From NCBI RefSeq assembly GCF_016862195.1, contig NZ_BOMM01000089.1, forward strand, positions 1 to 39,148: a DNA stretch of 39,148 bases, written 5' to 3'. Shown piece by piece: positions 1 through 7,481 of this stretch. A program made the position numbers and the translations under genes. This DNA comes from Paractinoplanes ferrugineus (GTDB taxonomy: Bacteria; Actinomycetota; Actinomycetes; Mycobacteriales; Micromonosporaceae). Each line of letters begins with the position of its first letter. Within the stretch, counting starts at the first letter, position 1. The notes beneath the pieces were generated by a model. That model made no database searches, had not been told where the DNA came from, and saw only the letters and a list, made by a program, of their open reading frames with translations.

Positions 1-141
1 CCCGGAGCCGGCTCCGGCGTTGCCCTGTTCGGCGGCCTGACCCATCCCCGTGCCGACCGCGAGCGCCGAGCCGAGCAGCGCTGCGGCGGCACCTCCAATC
101 AGCAGCTTGCGTGTCCGGCCGCTGACTCCGCGTCGATACAT
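1..141 (-). CDS. Secreted protein, N-terminal part only (runs off the left edge)
   Basis: The 47 codons visible on the minus strand form a typical signal peptide: a basic start (MYRRGVSGRTRK), a hydrophobic core (LLIGGAAAALLGSALAV) and a small-residue region, then the beginning of a Gln/Gly/Ala-rich mature part. The ATG at 141-139 has a strong ribosome site (GAGGAG) 6-7 bases upstream, which fixes the start. The product is exported, but nothing of the mature domain is in the window, so function is unknown. Confidence 0.7.
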   Translation of the reverse strand, partial: MYRRGVSGRTRKLLIGGAAAALLGSALAVGTGMGQAAEQGNAGAGSG

Positions 142-241
142 GCACGGCTCCTCTTCGTCTCGATACTGCTTGTGCCGAGAGGTACGAGCAATGATGTGGC
201 GGCAGTTCATGACGCTGAGCACGCCTTCCTTAAAGTTTCTT

Positions 242-357
242 TAACGAGGCTTTCGGGGCGTGCAGCCGCCGGCCACCTTCCGGCTGCACGACCTGTCGGT
301 CATGGTTGAGCGCGGCGATCTCGACGCACTCCGCGCCCGCGCCGATGCTGGCGACTA
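242..357 (+). pseudogene. Orphan C-terminal fragment resembling the tail of a NACHT/TPR protein
   Basis: A short open stretch directly after a TAA at 242-244 reads, from the ATG at 302, MVERGDLDALRARADAGD and then stops (TAG, 355-357). Its last residues (RARADAGD) match the repeat tail of the NACHT protein at 7.6-11.1 kb, which carries RRRADAGDSDAQ near its C-terminus. No upstream domain is present, so this looks like the end of a deleted paralogue. The match is short and the call is tentative. Confidence 0.3.
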
Positions 358-675
358 GCGAGCCAAAGAACAATTTGTCGAGCTGTATGGAGCGAGGAGA
401 CCGTGACCTCTCCCAGGGGCCGTTTTGGCTGCAGTCGACCTGTTCGCCGGCGCCTACGGCCGCCGCCGTTCCACGTCGGCCGGCTCAAGGTCAGCGCGTA
501 GGCGCAGGTGCTGTACGGGGTGACGGAGGCGCCCCCGGTCGTGCGCCGGCCGCCGCCGTCGATACGGCCTGCTCGGCATGCTCGACCAGGCCCACCGCCC
601 CGAGATCGCCCTCGGCGGAATGATCCCGGACGTCAGTCCCGGACACCCCCTGCGCCTCGGGGCGGTTCCGGTCTG
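358..675. other. No recognisable gene
   Basis: GC-rich sequence without a supported gene. One frame between about 560 and 670 reads protein-like (YGLLGMLDQAHRPEIALGG) but has no start or intact domain and may be decayed coding DNA. Confidence 0.4.
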
Positions 676-1356
676 TCAGAACGTGTTGTAGTGGTGCTCG
701 GCGCCTTCTCGTTTGGTGTAGAGGTCCCAGTAGTGCTGTGCGATCGTGTCGGGCTGGGTCTCGGGGCCGCCGGTGCCGATCCAGACCGAGAGGGGGACGT
801 GGGCGGCGTAGACGCCGGTGCCGTCGGTGACCTGGTGCAGTTTGAGGACCCAGGCGCGCAGGGCCGCGCCCGCGATGGCGATGTTGGCGAACTCCGGCGG
901 CGCCGGGGTGGGGTCGACGGAGGCGCCGCCGGTGGTGAACAGCAGGGTGCCGCTGCCGCGTCCGAGCATGTCGGGCAGGACCTGCTGAGCGGCGGTGATG
1001 CCGCCGTAGAGGTAGTAGTCGAGCTGGGGCTGGACGTTCTCGACGGTGACGTCCAGCGGGCTCGCCGTGGTGATGCCGGGAACCGGGGTGTGCGGGGCGG
1101 GCGAGTATTCCAGGACGTCGACGGCGCCGAAGCGTTGCTTGATCCGGGCGAAGGCGTCGACGAGCGAGGGGCGGTCCATGACGTCGGCGGCGAAACCGGC
1201 GGCGTCGATACCGGCCTGGCCGAGTTCGGCGGCGAGGGCGTCGAGTTTGCTCTGGGTACGCGACACGAGCGCGACGGAGAAGCCGTTGCTGCCGAAGGTT
1301 CTCGCGATGGACTGGCCGAGGCCGGCGCCCGCGCCGACGATGGCGATAGTAGGCAT
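676..1356 (-). CDS. Short-chain dehydrogenase/reductase family protein with an atypical active site
   Basis: A 226-residue Rossmann protein. The N-terminal cofactor loop is clear (IVGAGAGLGQSIA, residues about 4-16), followed by the SDR-type R/S/R positions (SRTQSKLDAL) and the acidic turn (AADVMDRPSL), so NAD(P) binding is expected. The usual catalytic Tyr-x-x-x-Lys is not visible: the segment that should carry it reads ANIAIAGAALRAWVLK. It is therefore either a non-classical SDR or a binding protein. The ATG at 1356 follows GGAACCACC. It lies 32 bases after the coupled 51-aa ORF and probably shares the DsbA-like gene's TetR-controlled transcript. Substrate is unknown. Confidence 0.85.
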   Translation of the reverse strand: MPTIAIVGAGAGLGQSIARTFGSNGFSVALVSRTQSKLDALAAELGQAGIDAAGFAADVMDRPSLVDAFARIKQRFGAVDVLEYSPAPHTPVPGITTASPLDVTVENVQPQLDYYLYGGITAAQQVLPDMLGRGSGTLLFTTGGASVDPTPAPPEFANIAIAGAALRAWVLKLHQVTDGTGVYAAHVPLSVWIGTGGPETQPDTIAQHYWDLYTKREGAEHHYNTF

Positions 1357-1388
1357 GGTGGTTCCTTTCAGGATGTGACGGTGGGTTG

Positions 1389-1544
1389 TCAGTCGCAGAG
1401 TTCCCCGGGCCGGCAGAAGTCGCCGCCGGGCACCAGGTGGATGACGGCGCCCGCGGCCGGTTGCTCCCGGGGCTCGTCCGGGTCGGCGGCGGCCGATGGG
1501 ATCGGATCGGTCTGGTCGGCGGGCGTGGCCGGGTCGCTGGTCAC
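1389..1544 (-). CDS. Small 51-aa protein, translationally coupled to the DsbA-like gene
   Basis: The GTG at 1544-1542 overlaps the TGA of the upstream DsbA-like gene in a GTGA tetranucleotide, the standard sign of coupled translation. The protein has a Pro/Asp/Ala-rich, probably disordered first half and a compact end (AVIHLVPGGDFCRPGELCD) with two cysteines spaced CxxxxxC. I do not recognise the family. Its place between a thiol oxidoreductase and an SDR, and its cysteine pair, make a redox partner or substrate of the oxidoreductase conceivable, but this is inference. It is too short for most gene callers. Confidence 0.5.
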   Translation of the reverse strand: MTSDPATPADQTDPIPSAAADPDEPREQPAAGAVIHLVPGGDFCRPGELCD

Positions 1545-2218
1545 GAGAGGGCCTCGCGGGCGCGGCTGATGGCCTGGGCGTAGGTGTCTATCGATTGAGC
1601 TCCGGCGACGGCGAACCGCTGACCGAGCAGGACGAACGGGACGCCGGTGACGCCGAGCTGGCGGGCGCGCTGCTCATCGCGGCGAACCTGTTGGCCGTAG
1701 GAGTCATCGGCCAGCACGGCGCGGACCTCCTCGCCGTCCAGGCCCACTTCGACGGCGACAGCGGTCAGGCCGGCGTGGTCGTACGGGTTGATCTCGCCGG
1801 CGAAGAAGCGGTTCTGCACGGTCTCGAAGAAGGCGGTGCCGGCGCCGTGCCGGTTCGCCAGTTGCAGGACGCGGTGCACGTCGAAGGAGTTGGCGTGCAG
1901 CCGGTCGGTGCTGAAGGGCAGCCCTTCGGCGGCGGCCCGGTCGCGCATGGCGGCTTCGGCCTGCATCGCGGCCTGGACCGGCAGGCCGTGCTTGCGAGTG
2001 AAGATCTCCGGGATCGTCATCGGTTCGGTCGAGGCGTCGGGGTCCAGCTCGAACGAGCGCAGCGTGAGCGTGATCCCGGCCGGGCCGGCGCGGTCCACGG
2101 CGTGACGCAGGCGGTGGATGCCGAGATAGCACCAGGGGCAGCCGAGATCGGTCCAGACCTCGACCGCCAGCCGGCCCGCCGCGGGCGGGGTGTTCATCAC
2201 CGTTGCGGTATCCGTCAT
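1541..2218 (-). CDS. DsbA-family (FrnE-like) thiol oxidoreductase
   Basis: A 225-residue thioredoxin-fold protein of the DsbA/FrnE/2-hydroxychromene-2-carboxylate isomerase group. The active-site CPWC lies in DLGCPWCYLG (residues about 24-33) just after the first strand (LAVEVWTDLG). The family's late cis-Pro region is visible in LGVTGVPFVLLGQRFAVAGAQ. There is no signal peptide, so it acts in the cytosol, as FrnE proteins do. Start ATG 2218 has GAGGAGAC upstream. It is divergent from a TetR gene with two tandem palindromic operators between them, and is followed by the 51-aa ORF and the SDR. The likely role is a TetR-regulated disulphide or xenobiotic stress response. Confidence 0.9.
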   Translation of the reverse strand: MTDTATVMNTPPAAGRLAVEVWTDLGCPWCYLGIHRLRHAVDRAGPAGITLTLRSFELDPDASTEPMTIPEIFTRKHGLPVQAAMQAEAAMRDRAAAEGLPFSTDRLHANSFDVHRVLQLANRHGAGTAFFETVQNRFFAGEINPYDHAGLTAVAVEVGLDGEEVRAVLADDSYGQQVRRDEQRARQLGVTGVPFVLLGQRFAVAGAQSIDTYAQAISRAREALS

Positions 2219-2242
2219 CGCCGTCTCCTCGTCACGTCAAAT

Positions 2243-2299
2243 AAGTGGTGCCTTGCCTCCATTTCAACGTAACAGGTAAGTGGCGCCTCGGCTCCAGTT
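2243..2299. promoter_or_regulatory. Two tandem imperfect palindromes, candidate TetR operators
   Basis: A 23-bp sequence occurs twice, 35 bp apart (2242-2264 and 2277-2299). Each copy is a palindrome with 10-nt arms around a 2-nt spacer: AAGTGGTGCC-TT-GCCTCCATTT (7/10 arm match) and AAGTGGCGCC-TC-GGCTCCAGTT (8/10). They lie between the divergent dsbA-like and tetR genes, which is where TetR proteins autoregulate. The second copy covers the GTG at 2280, arguing that the TetR start is downstream. Confidence 0.65.
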
Positions 2300-2315
2300 A
2301 TGCGATGGTGAGAGT

Positions 2316-2984
2316 GTGAGAAGCCGGACACCTGCCGAGAAGCCCCTGCGTGCCGACGCTGCGCGGAACCGTGACGCGATCGTCGGCGCCGCCCGGCGCG
2401 CGTTCGCCGAACTGGGGCTTCAGGTGCCGTTCGACGAGATCGCCCGGCGAGCCGGCGTCGGCGAGGCGACCCTGCACCGGCGCTTCCCGGACCGCGAGTC
2501 CTTGATCGCCGCCGCGTTCACCGACAAGATGACGGACTATGCCGACGCCGCGGCGCAGGCGCTCGCGGACCCCGACCCGTGGGCCGGCTTCTGCGGCTAC
2601 GTGCGCCGGGTGTGCGCGATGCAATCGGGCGACCGTGGCTTCGCCGACCTGCTCACCCTGACCTTCAGCGTCACCAACCCCGCCATCGAGGACCTCGAAG
2701 GCCACCGAGCCCGTGCCTACCGCGACTGGGTCACCATCGTGCGCCGCGCCAAAACGTCCGGGCAACTGCGCGCCGACTTCCACCCCAGCGACATGATCCT
2801 GCTTCTCATGGCCAACGCCGGAGTCGTCGCCGCCACCACGGGCACCGCCCCGCACGCCGGCCAACGCCTCGTCGAATACCTACTCCAGGCATTCGCCGGC
2901 GGATGTGCGCTCGAACTGCCCGCCCCGGCGCCGCGCGGAGCCCTTGTCCGAGCCATGCACCGCAGCCAGCAGACCGCCGATTAA
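2316..2984 (+). CDS. TetR-family transcriptional regulator
   Basis: About 222 residues. The N-terminal helix-turn-helix is typical (ARNRDAIVGAARRAFAELGLQVPFDEIARRAGVGEATLHRRFPDRESLIAAAF) and is followed by an all-helical ligand domain. An upstream in-frame GTG at 2280 sits inside the second operator palindrome, so the GTG at 2316 is preferred; no strong ribosome site distinguishes them. It is divergent from the dsbA-like/51-aa/SDR unit and most likely represses that unit and itself. The ligand is unknown; such arrangements often respond to electrophiles or small aromatics. Confidence 0.85.
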   Translation: MRSRTPAEKPLRADAARNRDAIVGAARRAFAELGLQVPFDEIARRAGVGEATLHRRFPDRESLIAAAFTDKMTDYADAAAQALADPDPWAGFCGYVRRVCAMQSGDRGFADLLTLTFSVTNPAIEDLEGHRARAYRDWVTIVRRAKTSGQLRADFHPSDMILLLMANAGVVAATTGTAPHAGQRLVEYLLQAFAGGCALELPAPAPRGALVRAMHRSQQTAD

Positions 2985-3164
2985 GTACTGGCGCCGGATC
3001 TCTTCAGGCCGGTCACGGCGACCGTAGGAAGGTCCGGCACGGCAAACTGGAAGCAGCGGAGGCAAACAGGAGGACAACCGGGCGCGATCACCGCAACAGG
3101 ACAAGCGTCTCCCCAGACGTCGAAGCCGACCGTTTTTCAAGACCCGTCGGTCGAGGAGGACCTT

Positions 3165-3575
3165 TCAGACGGTGCCGCCGATTTCGGTGAGGAGTTTCTC
3201 GATGCGGGTGCGGATGTCGTCGCGGATGGGACGGACGGCGTCGAGGTCCTGGCCGGCGGGGTCGTCGAGTTTCCAGTCTTCGTAGCGTTTGCCGGGGAAG
3301 AACGGGCAGGTGTCGCCGCAGCCCATGGTGATGACGATGTCGCTGGCTTCGACGGCCTCGGGTTCGAGCTTCTTGGGGTGTTCGGCGACGATGTCGATGC
3401 CGACTTCGGCCATCGCGGCGACGGCGACGGGGTTGATCTGGTCGGCGGGTTCGGATCCGGCGGAGCGGATCTCGACGGTGTCGCCGGCGAGGTGGCGCAG
3501 CCACCCGGCGGCCATTTGGGACCGGCCGGCGTTGTGGACGCAGACGAACAGGACGCTGGGTTTGCTGCTGGTCAT
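3165..3575 (-). CDS. arsC: Arsenate reductase, low-molecular-weight phosphatase type
   Basis: A 136-residue protein that reduces As(V) to As(III). The CX5R-S phosphatase loop is at residues 12-19 (VCVHNAGRS), followed by MAAGWLRHLAG, SAGSEPAD and the MGCGDTCPFFPGKRYEDW region with the additional family cysteines. This is the thioredoxin/mycothiol-linked ArsC fold. The open frame extends upstream to 3692, but that extension is low-complexity Arg/Pro and overlaps the GNAT; the ATG at 3575 follows GGAGCC and is the family start. It is the last gene of the arsR-aquaporin-GNAT-arsC unit. Confidence 0.93.
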   Translation of the reverse strand: MTSSKPSVLFVCVHNAGRSQMAAGWLRHLAGDTVEIRSAGSEPADQINPVAVAAMAEVGIDIVAEHPKKLEPEAVEASDIVITMGCGDTCPFFPGKRYEDWKLDDPAGQDLDAVRPIRDDIRTRIEKLLTEIGGTV

Positions 3576-3589
3576 GGTGGCTCCGATGG

Positions 3590-4086
3590 TCAAGTGATGG
3601 TGGGGCTGCGGCGCTCGATGAGTACGACGTCGCGCCAGGCGCCGTGGTGTCGGCCGACTCGCCGGCGGGTGCCGACGGTGCGGAAGCCGCAAGTTGCGTG
3701 GAGTGCGAGGCTGGCGGTGTTTTCGGGGAAGATCCCGGATTGGATGGTCCAGATCCCGGCTGCTTCGGTGGAGGCGATCAGCGCGTCGAGCAGGGTCCGG
3801 CCGACGCCGCGGCCGCGGGCGTCGAGGTGGACATAGACGGAGTGTTCGACGACGCCGGCGTAGACGCAGCGGTCCGAGACGGGACCGCAGGCGATCCAGC
3901 CGAGCACCGCCCCGTCCTGGTCGAGAGCGACGAAGCGGTGTTCTGGAGCCGGGACGCGGTGAACCGGGCCCAGTCGGGTGGTTCGGTCTCGAAGGTGGCG
4001 TTGCCGGTGGCGATGCCGAGCCGGTATATCTCCAGTACGGGCTCGGCGTGCTCGTCGCGCATCGCGGCGACGGTGATCGTGGTCAT
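3590..4086 (-). pseudogene. GNAT acetyltransferase (ArsN-like), split by a frameshift
   Basis: Two frames together make one complete GNAT protein. The first begins at ATG 4086 (MTTITVAAMRDEHAEPV, then IATGNATFET) and runs to about 3958. The second continues from VPAPEHRFVALDQDG through the acetyl-CoA loop (RGRGVGRTLL) and IWTIQSGIFPEN to the TGA at 3592-3590. Joining them needs one extra base near 3955-3960, so there is a 1-nt deletion or a sequencing error in a GC-rich stretch. IATGNATFE, DRCVYAGVVEHSVYV and GRHHG are typical of the phosphinothricin/arsinothricin N-acetyltransferase group common in ars operons. The ATG overlaps the aquaporin stop (ATGA). If the shift is real the enzyme is inactive. 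Confidence 0.8.
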
Positions 4087-4814
4087 CGCGGTGCGGCCTT
4101 CTGTTGAGCCTGCGGGACGACAACATCGGCGGCCGCGGGCGCCGGGCCGGGATACCACCAGGCGATGGCGGCGCAGGCGAGCAGACCACCGGCCAGCTGC
4201 GCGGCTAGGAAGAGGGGCGCTGAGGCTGGCGCGATGCCGGCAAAGGTGTCGCTGAACATCCGGCCGATCGTGACGGCCGGGTTGGCAAAGCTGGTCGAGG
4301 ACGTCCACCAGTAGGCCGCGCCGATGTAGGCGCCGACCGCGGCCGGCGCCGTAGCGGTGCGACCGGTGCGAGCCAGCGCGACGATCAGTAGGACGAGCCC
4401 CGCGGTGGCAATGGTCTCGGCGAGCCAGAGGTTCGAGCCGGAACGGACGGTCGTTGCGCGAGAGGCCGCGGGCAGGCCGAACATGAGGTTGGCCAGGACG
4501 GCGCCGCCGATCGCGCCGGCCGTTTGGGCCAGGGCGTAGGCGAGCAGGTCGCGGCCGGTCGGTCCGGTGCGGGAGCGGCGGCCGAGCCACCAGTCGACTG
4601 CGGAGACGATCGGGTTGAAGTGGGCGCCGGAGACCGGGCCGAAGGTGAGGATCAGCGCCGCCAGGGCCAGCCCGGTCGCGATCGCGTTCTCCAGCAACTG
4701 GAGGCCGGCCTGGCCCGGGCTGAGCCGGGTCGCGGCGATGCCGGACCCGATGACCGCGGTGACCAGCAGGCCGGTGCCGGTGAATTCGGCGCTGGCCCGG
4801 CGGGCGAGGTTCAC
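4083..4814 (-). CDS. MIP/aquaporin-family channel, probable arsenite channel
   Basis: A 243-residue membrane protein with six predicted helices and the two half-helix signatures of aquaglyceroporins: SGAHFNPIVS (first NPA box altered to NPI) and SFANPAVTIGRMFSDTFAGI (second NPA box with the selectivity-filter Arg). In ars operons such channels conduct arsenite: AqpS of Sinorhizobium meliloti lets As(III) made by ArsC leave the cell. No ArsB or Acr3 pump is seen here, so this channel may be the exit route. Its GTG start overlaps the arsR stop (GTGA) and its end overlaps the GNAT start (ATGA). Confidence 0.9.
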   Translation of the reverse strand: MNLARRASAEFTGTGLLVTAVIGSGIAATRLSPGQAGLQLLENAIATGLALAALILTFGPVSGAHFNPIVSAVDWWLGRRSRTGPTGRDLLAYALAQTAGAIGGAVLANLMFGLPAASRATTVRSGSNLWLAETIATAGLVLLIVALARTGRTATAPAAVGAYIGAAYWWTSSTSFANPAVTIGRMFSDTFAGIAPASAPLFLAAQLAGGLLACAAIAWWYPGPAPAAADVVVPQAQQKAAPR

Positions 4815-5185
4815 GCGTCGGCCGCAGCGGTCATCGCCGAGGCGTCGAGCAGCTGCGACAGCGCGGCCAGGGCGGACGGGACGACCGTGTAGTAGACCCA
4901 GGATGCGCGCCGCTCACCGGTGATCAGCCCGGCATCGCGCAGCACCTTCAGGTGATGCGAGATGGTCGGTGCGGTCTGGGTGAACGCGTCGAGCAGGTCG
5001 CAGACACACACTTCGGCGCCGGCCCGGGCGGCGATCATCGACAGCAGCCGCAGCCGGACCGGGTCGCTGAGGGCCTTGAAGGTCTGGGCGAACGCGATGG
5101 CGTCGGGCTCGCTGACCGGCTCGGTGACCATCGGCGTATTGCAGCAGCCCTCGTTCGGGATCGTCCGCGACTCTGGATTCGACAC
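4811..5185 (-). CDS. arsR: ArsR/SmtB-family metalloregulator
   Basis: A 124-residue winged-helix repressor: FKALSDPVRLRLLSMIAA, then the metal-binding alpha-3 motif EVCVCDLL, and the recognition helix QTAPTISHHLKVLRDAGLI. The CVC pair in alpha-3 is the classical As(III)/Sb(III) site, and an N-terminal CC (NEGCCN) may add a ligand. Start is GTG 5185. It leads the arsR-aquaporin-GNAT-arsC unit with 4-base overlaps and is divergent from arsI; the dyad between them is the likely operator. Confidence 0.93.
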   Translation of the reverse strand: MSNPESRTIPNEGCCNTPMVTEPVSEPDAIAFAQTFKALSDPVRLRLLSMIAARAGAEVCVCDLLDAFTQTAPTISHHLKVLRDAGLITGERRASWVYYTVVPSALAALSQLLDASAMTAAADA

Positions 5186-5245
5186 GCATCGAGTTTGACA
5201 CTGGTCGAATCCGGTGGCAAGCTGCGGATTAGATAACAGTCGAAT
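5175..5245. promoter_or_regulatory. Inverted repeat and third half-site in the arsR/arsI promoter region
   Basis: GGATTCGAC (5175-5183) and GTCGAATCC (5204-5212) are perfect 9-nt inverted arms with a 20-nt spacer. A third GTCGAAT occurs at 5239-5245, exactly 35 bp after the second. The left arm lies in the first codons of arsR and the others lie upstream of arsI. This is a plausible ArsR operator array controlling both directions; it has not been tested. Confidence 0.5.
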
Positions 5246-5261
5246 TCGCCGGAGGTGCGGG

Positions 5262-5741
5262 ATGTCTCGTGTTCAGCTCGCGTTGCGGGTCGCTGACCTG
5301 GAGGGGTCGGTGGCGTTCTATTCCAAGCTGTTCGGGGTCGAGCCGGCCAAGCGCCGGCCGGGGTATGCGAACTTCGCGATCACGGAGCCGCCGCTCAAGC
5401 TGGTCCTGCTCGAAGGCGATCCCGGGAACCCGACCGTGATGGACCATCTGGGCGTCGAGGTCGAGACCAGTGAGGCGGTCGACGCGGCGACCACCCGGCT
5501 GACCGAGTCGGGTCTGATCACGCTGACCGAGGGCGACACCGAGTGCTGCTATGCGCTGCAGGACAAGGTATGGGTCCGCGGCCCGGGCAACGAGCCGTGG
5601 GAGGTTTATGTGGTCAAGGGCGACTCGAACGTCGGCGACAAGCCGATGCCCGACGCCGCCGCGGCCTGCTGCGCGGACACGCCCGCCGCCGAGACGGCGC
5701 CGGTGCCCGTGACGGTGGCGGCCGCACCCGGCTGCTGTTGA
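5262..5741 (+). CDS. arsI: ArsI/CadI-family dioxygenase (C-As lyase type)
   Basis: A 159-residue vicinal-oxygen-chelate protein. ArsI enzymes cleave the carbon-arsenic bond of trivalent organoarsenicals such as methylarsenite. Metal-ligand positions of the family are present: Gln5 (MSRVQLAL), His62 (MDHLGVEVE) and Glu114 (GNEPWEVYVV). The vicinal cysteines that bind the arsenical are Cys95-Cys96 (TECCYALQDKVW). Extra CC pairs occur in the tail (AACCAD, final GCC). The ATG at 5262 has a perfect GGAGGT; the longer frame from 5214 has no family support. Related CadI proteins are cadmium-induced, but the ars neighbours favour ArsI. Confidence 0.9.
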   Translation: MSRVQLALRVADLEGSVAFYSKLFGVEPAKRRPGYANFAITEPPLKLVLLEGDPGNPTVMDHLGVEVETSEAVDAATTRLTESGLITLTEGDTECCYALQDKVWVRGPGNEPWEVYVVKGDSNVGDKPMPDAAAACCADTPAAETAPVPVTVAAAPGCC

Positions 5742-5833
5742 GCCGCGCTGGTTCAGGCCGTTCCCGGGCCGTGTGACCGGTCTGGGCGCGGTTTGCGCCG
5801 TGCCCGACGGACCGAAGGTCCCAGGCGCGGTGA

Positions 5834-6259
5834 CTTCCGGCCGTACGTCTCGGCGGCGTTGCGCACCCGCGCGGTGACCGCGTCGCGGGTCGGGCCCTCG
5901 CCGCCGGTGGGATCGAAGCGCTGCAGGGCGGCGGTGTCCAGCCCGTTCTCCTGCATCCAGCGGAAGTGGGTGTCGACCGTCTGCTGGTCGTAGGAGGAGA
6001 ACAGCGAGGCCGGTTGCCCGTTGCCCAGGTCGGCGAAACCGGTCCGGTAGGTGCGGGTGTAGTCGCGGACGTCGGGCCACGACTTGATCGCCTTGTTGCC
6101 GGGCGACGGCATGGCGCCCCAGTCCTGGCTGTAGTGCCACCAGCCGTTGATCGGGGCGCCGTCCCCGGCCGCGCTGAACCAGCCCTGGTAACCGACGGTG
6201 ATCTTGCCGACCACATCGCCGGGCGGGGACACGGCCGGCGAGACCGCGGCGTCCGCGTT
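5834..6259 (-). pseudogene. Fragment of a secreted glycoside hydrolase (GH71/GH99-like)
   Basis: About 142 residues read as the N-terminal catalytic part of a secreted hydrolase: GKITVGYQGWFSAAGDG, INGWWHYSQDWG, SLFSSYDQQTVDTHFRWM, ENGLDTAALQRFDP. The reading then changes abruptly to unrelated Arg/Pro-rich sequence after AAETYGRK. No signal peptide precedes it; the frame upstream is unrelated low-GC sequence. It lacks both ends and the active-site region, so it is a relic. It lies tail-to-tail-adjacent to arsI and head-to-head with a glucanase. Confidence 0.65.
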
Positions 6260-6440
6260 CAGTCGCAAAGTAGCCCATAACCTATGTAAGTAGACCAATT
6301 CTAAACAAAGCTTAATACAAGGTCTGGCGACGGCGCTTCGTGACACTGGGGAGACGGCCACCGCCGGCACCGATAACACCGAACCGAGGGCGTAAAACAT
6401 CACGTTGACCTGGGCGTAGGTCGCGGGCCAAAGTCGCCGG

Positions 6441-7481
6441 GTGCGACGACGACCGATGACTTTGTGGGCCGCCTGTGCCCTGGTGGCGCTGACCGCTTGC
6501 GCGCCTTCCGCTGCGCCTCCGTCGGTTCAGCCGCCGACCCCTACCCAGTCTCTTCCCGCGGTCGTCGCGGCGCCCCCGCTGTCGGCATCCCCGGCGGCGG
6601 CGACACCGCCGGCGGCGAGCGCGTCGCAGTCCGGCTCGACCTCATCCTCGCCGTCTCCGGCGACGGCCGCCGTGAGTAAAGCGCCCGCCCAGAAGACTTT
6701 CTGGGACACGTCGAACATCCCCAAGGCGAAGGAAGTTCTCACGGTCAAAGTCCTGAACCGTACGAACGGGAAGTACCCCGACAGCAAGGTCTACTGGACG
6801 TTCGGCGGCCGGACCCGCTCGATCGCGCAACAACCCGAGGTGGACATGCCGGCCAACTCCGCCGGTCGGATGTATTTTCACCTCGGCTCGCCGACCAGCA
6901 AATACAGTGACTTCATCGAGTTCACGGTCGGGGCCGACCAGTTCAACGGCAACACCACGCGGGTCGACGCGTTCGTGCTGAAAATCGCGATGCGGCTGCA
7001 CTCGGCGGACGGCTCGAACCTCACCGTCGGCGAGACGGAGAAGGTCTTCGCCGAGTCGTGGGCAAGCACGTTCACGCGTTTCCGGGCGGCGGTGCCGGCC
7101 GAGTTCAAGCACCTGGCCGAGGGCACCGACAAAATCCTCTCGCCGGGCGGCGACCCCGAGTTCAAGGCCGGCGGAAAATACGCGAACTACTTCGCGTCGT
7201 ACACGAAGGCGGCAAGCACCTCGGACATTCTCGGGTGCGCCGGGCCGCTGGGCTCCAGTCCGAACGAGTGCGCGCAGCTCAATCGGCATGTCACCGCCGC
7301 CAACGCATCGAAGACCAGCGCCTACTACCGGGCCGCGCCGGCGAACTTCTACGCGAAGTTCTGGCACGACAACGCGATCGGCGGCCGCGCGTACGGCTTC
7401 CCGTACGACGACGTGAACGCCCAGTCCAGCTACATCTCACACAGCGACCCGCAATACCTGCTCGTCGCCGTCGGGTTCTAG
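6441..7481 (+). CDS. GH64-type endo-beta-1,3-glucanase, lipoprotein
   Basis: 346 residues. A lipoprotein signal ends at Cys20 (VALTAC), followed by a long Pro/Ala/Ser linker (residues about 21-80) and then a thaumatin-like/GH64 domain: YWTFGGRTRSIAQQPEVDMP, GRMYFHLGSP, FNGNTTRVDAFVLKIAMRLHS, EFKHLAEG, CAGPLG, AQLNRHV and the closing AYGFPYDDVNAQSSYISHSD. GH64 enzymes cut laminarin-like beta-1,3-glucans into short oligosaccharides; here the enzyme would be tethered to the outer face of the membrane. GTG at 6441 or ATG at 6456 could be the start; neither has a clear ribosome site. It is convergent with an IS630 relic whose stop overlaps its own. Confidence 0.85.
   Translation: MRRRPMTLWAACALVALTACAPSAAPPSVQPPTPTQSLPAVVAAPPLSASPAAATPPAASASQSGSTSSSPSPATAAVSKAPAQKTFWDTSNIPKAKEVLTVKVLNRTNGKYPDSKVYWTFGGRTRSIAQQPEVDMPANSAGRMYFHLGSPTSKYSDFIEFTVGADQFNGNTTRVDAFVLKIAMRLHSADGSNLTVGETEKVFAESWASTFTRFRAAVPAEFKHLAEGTDKILSPGGDPEFKAGGKYANYFASYTKAASTSDILGCAGPLGSSPNECAQLNRHVTAANASKTSAYYRAAPANFYAKFWHDNAIGGRAYGFPYDDVNAQSSYISHSDPQYLLVAVGF

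Noticed and set aside
508..1569. 353-aa plus-strand frame over the SDR gene
   Set aside because: Low-complexity Gly/Arg/Val composition and complete overlap with a clear SDR on the other strand.
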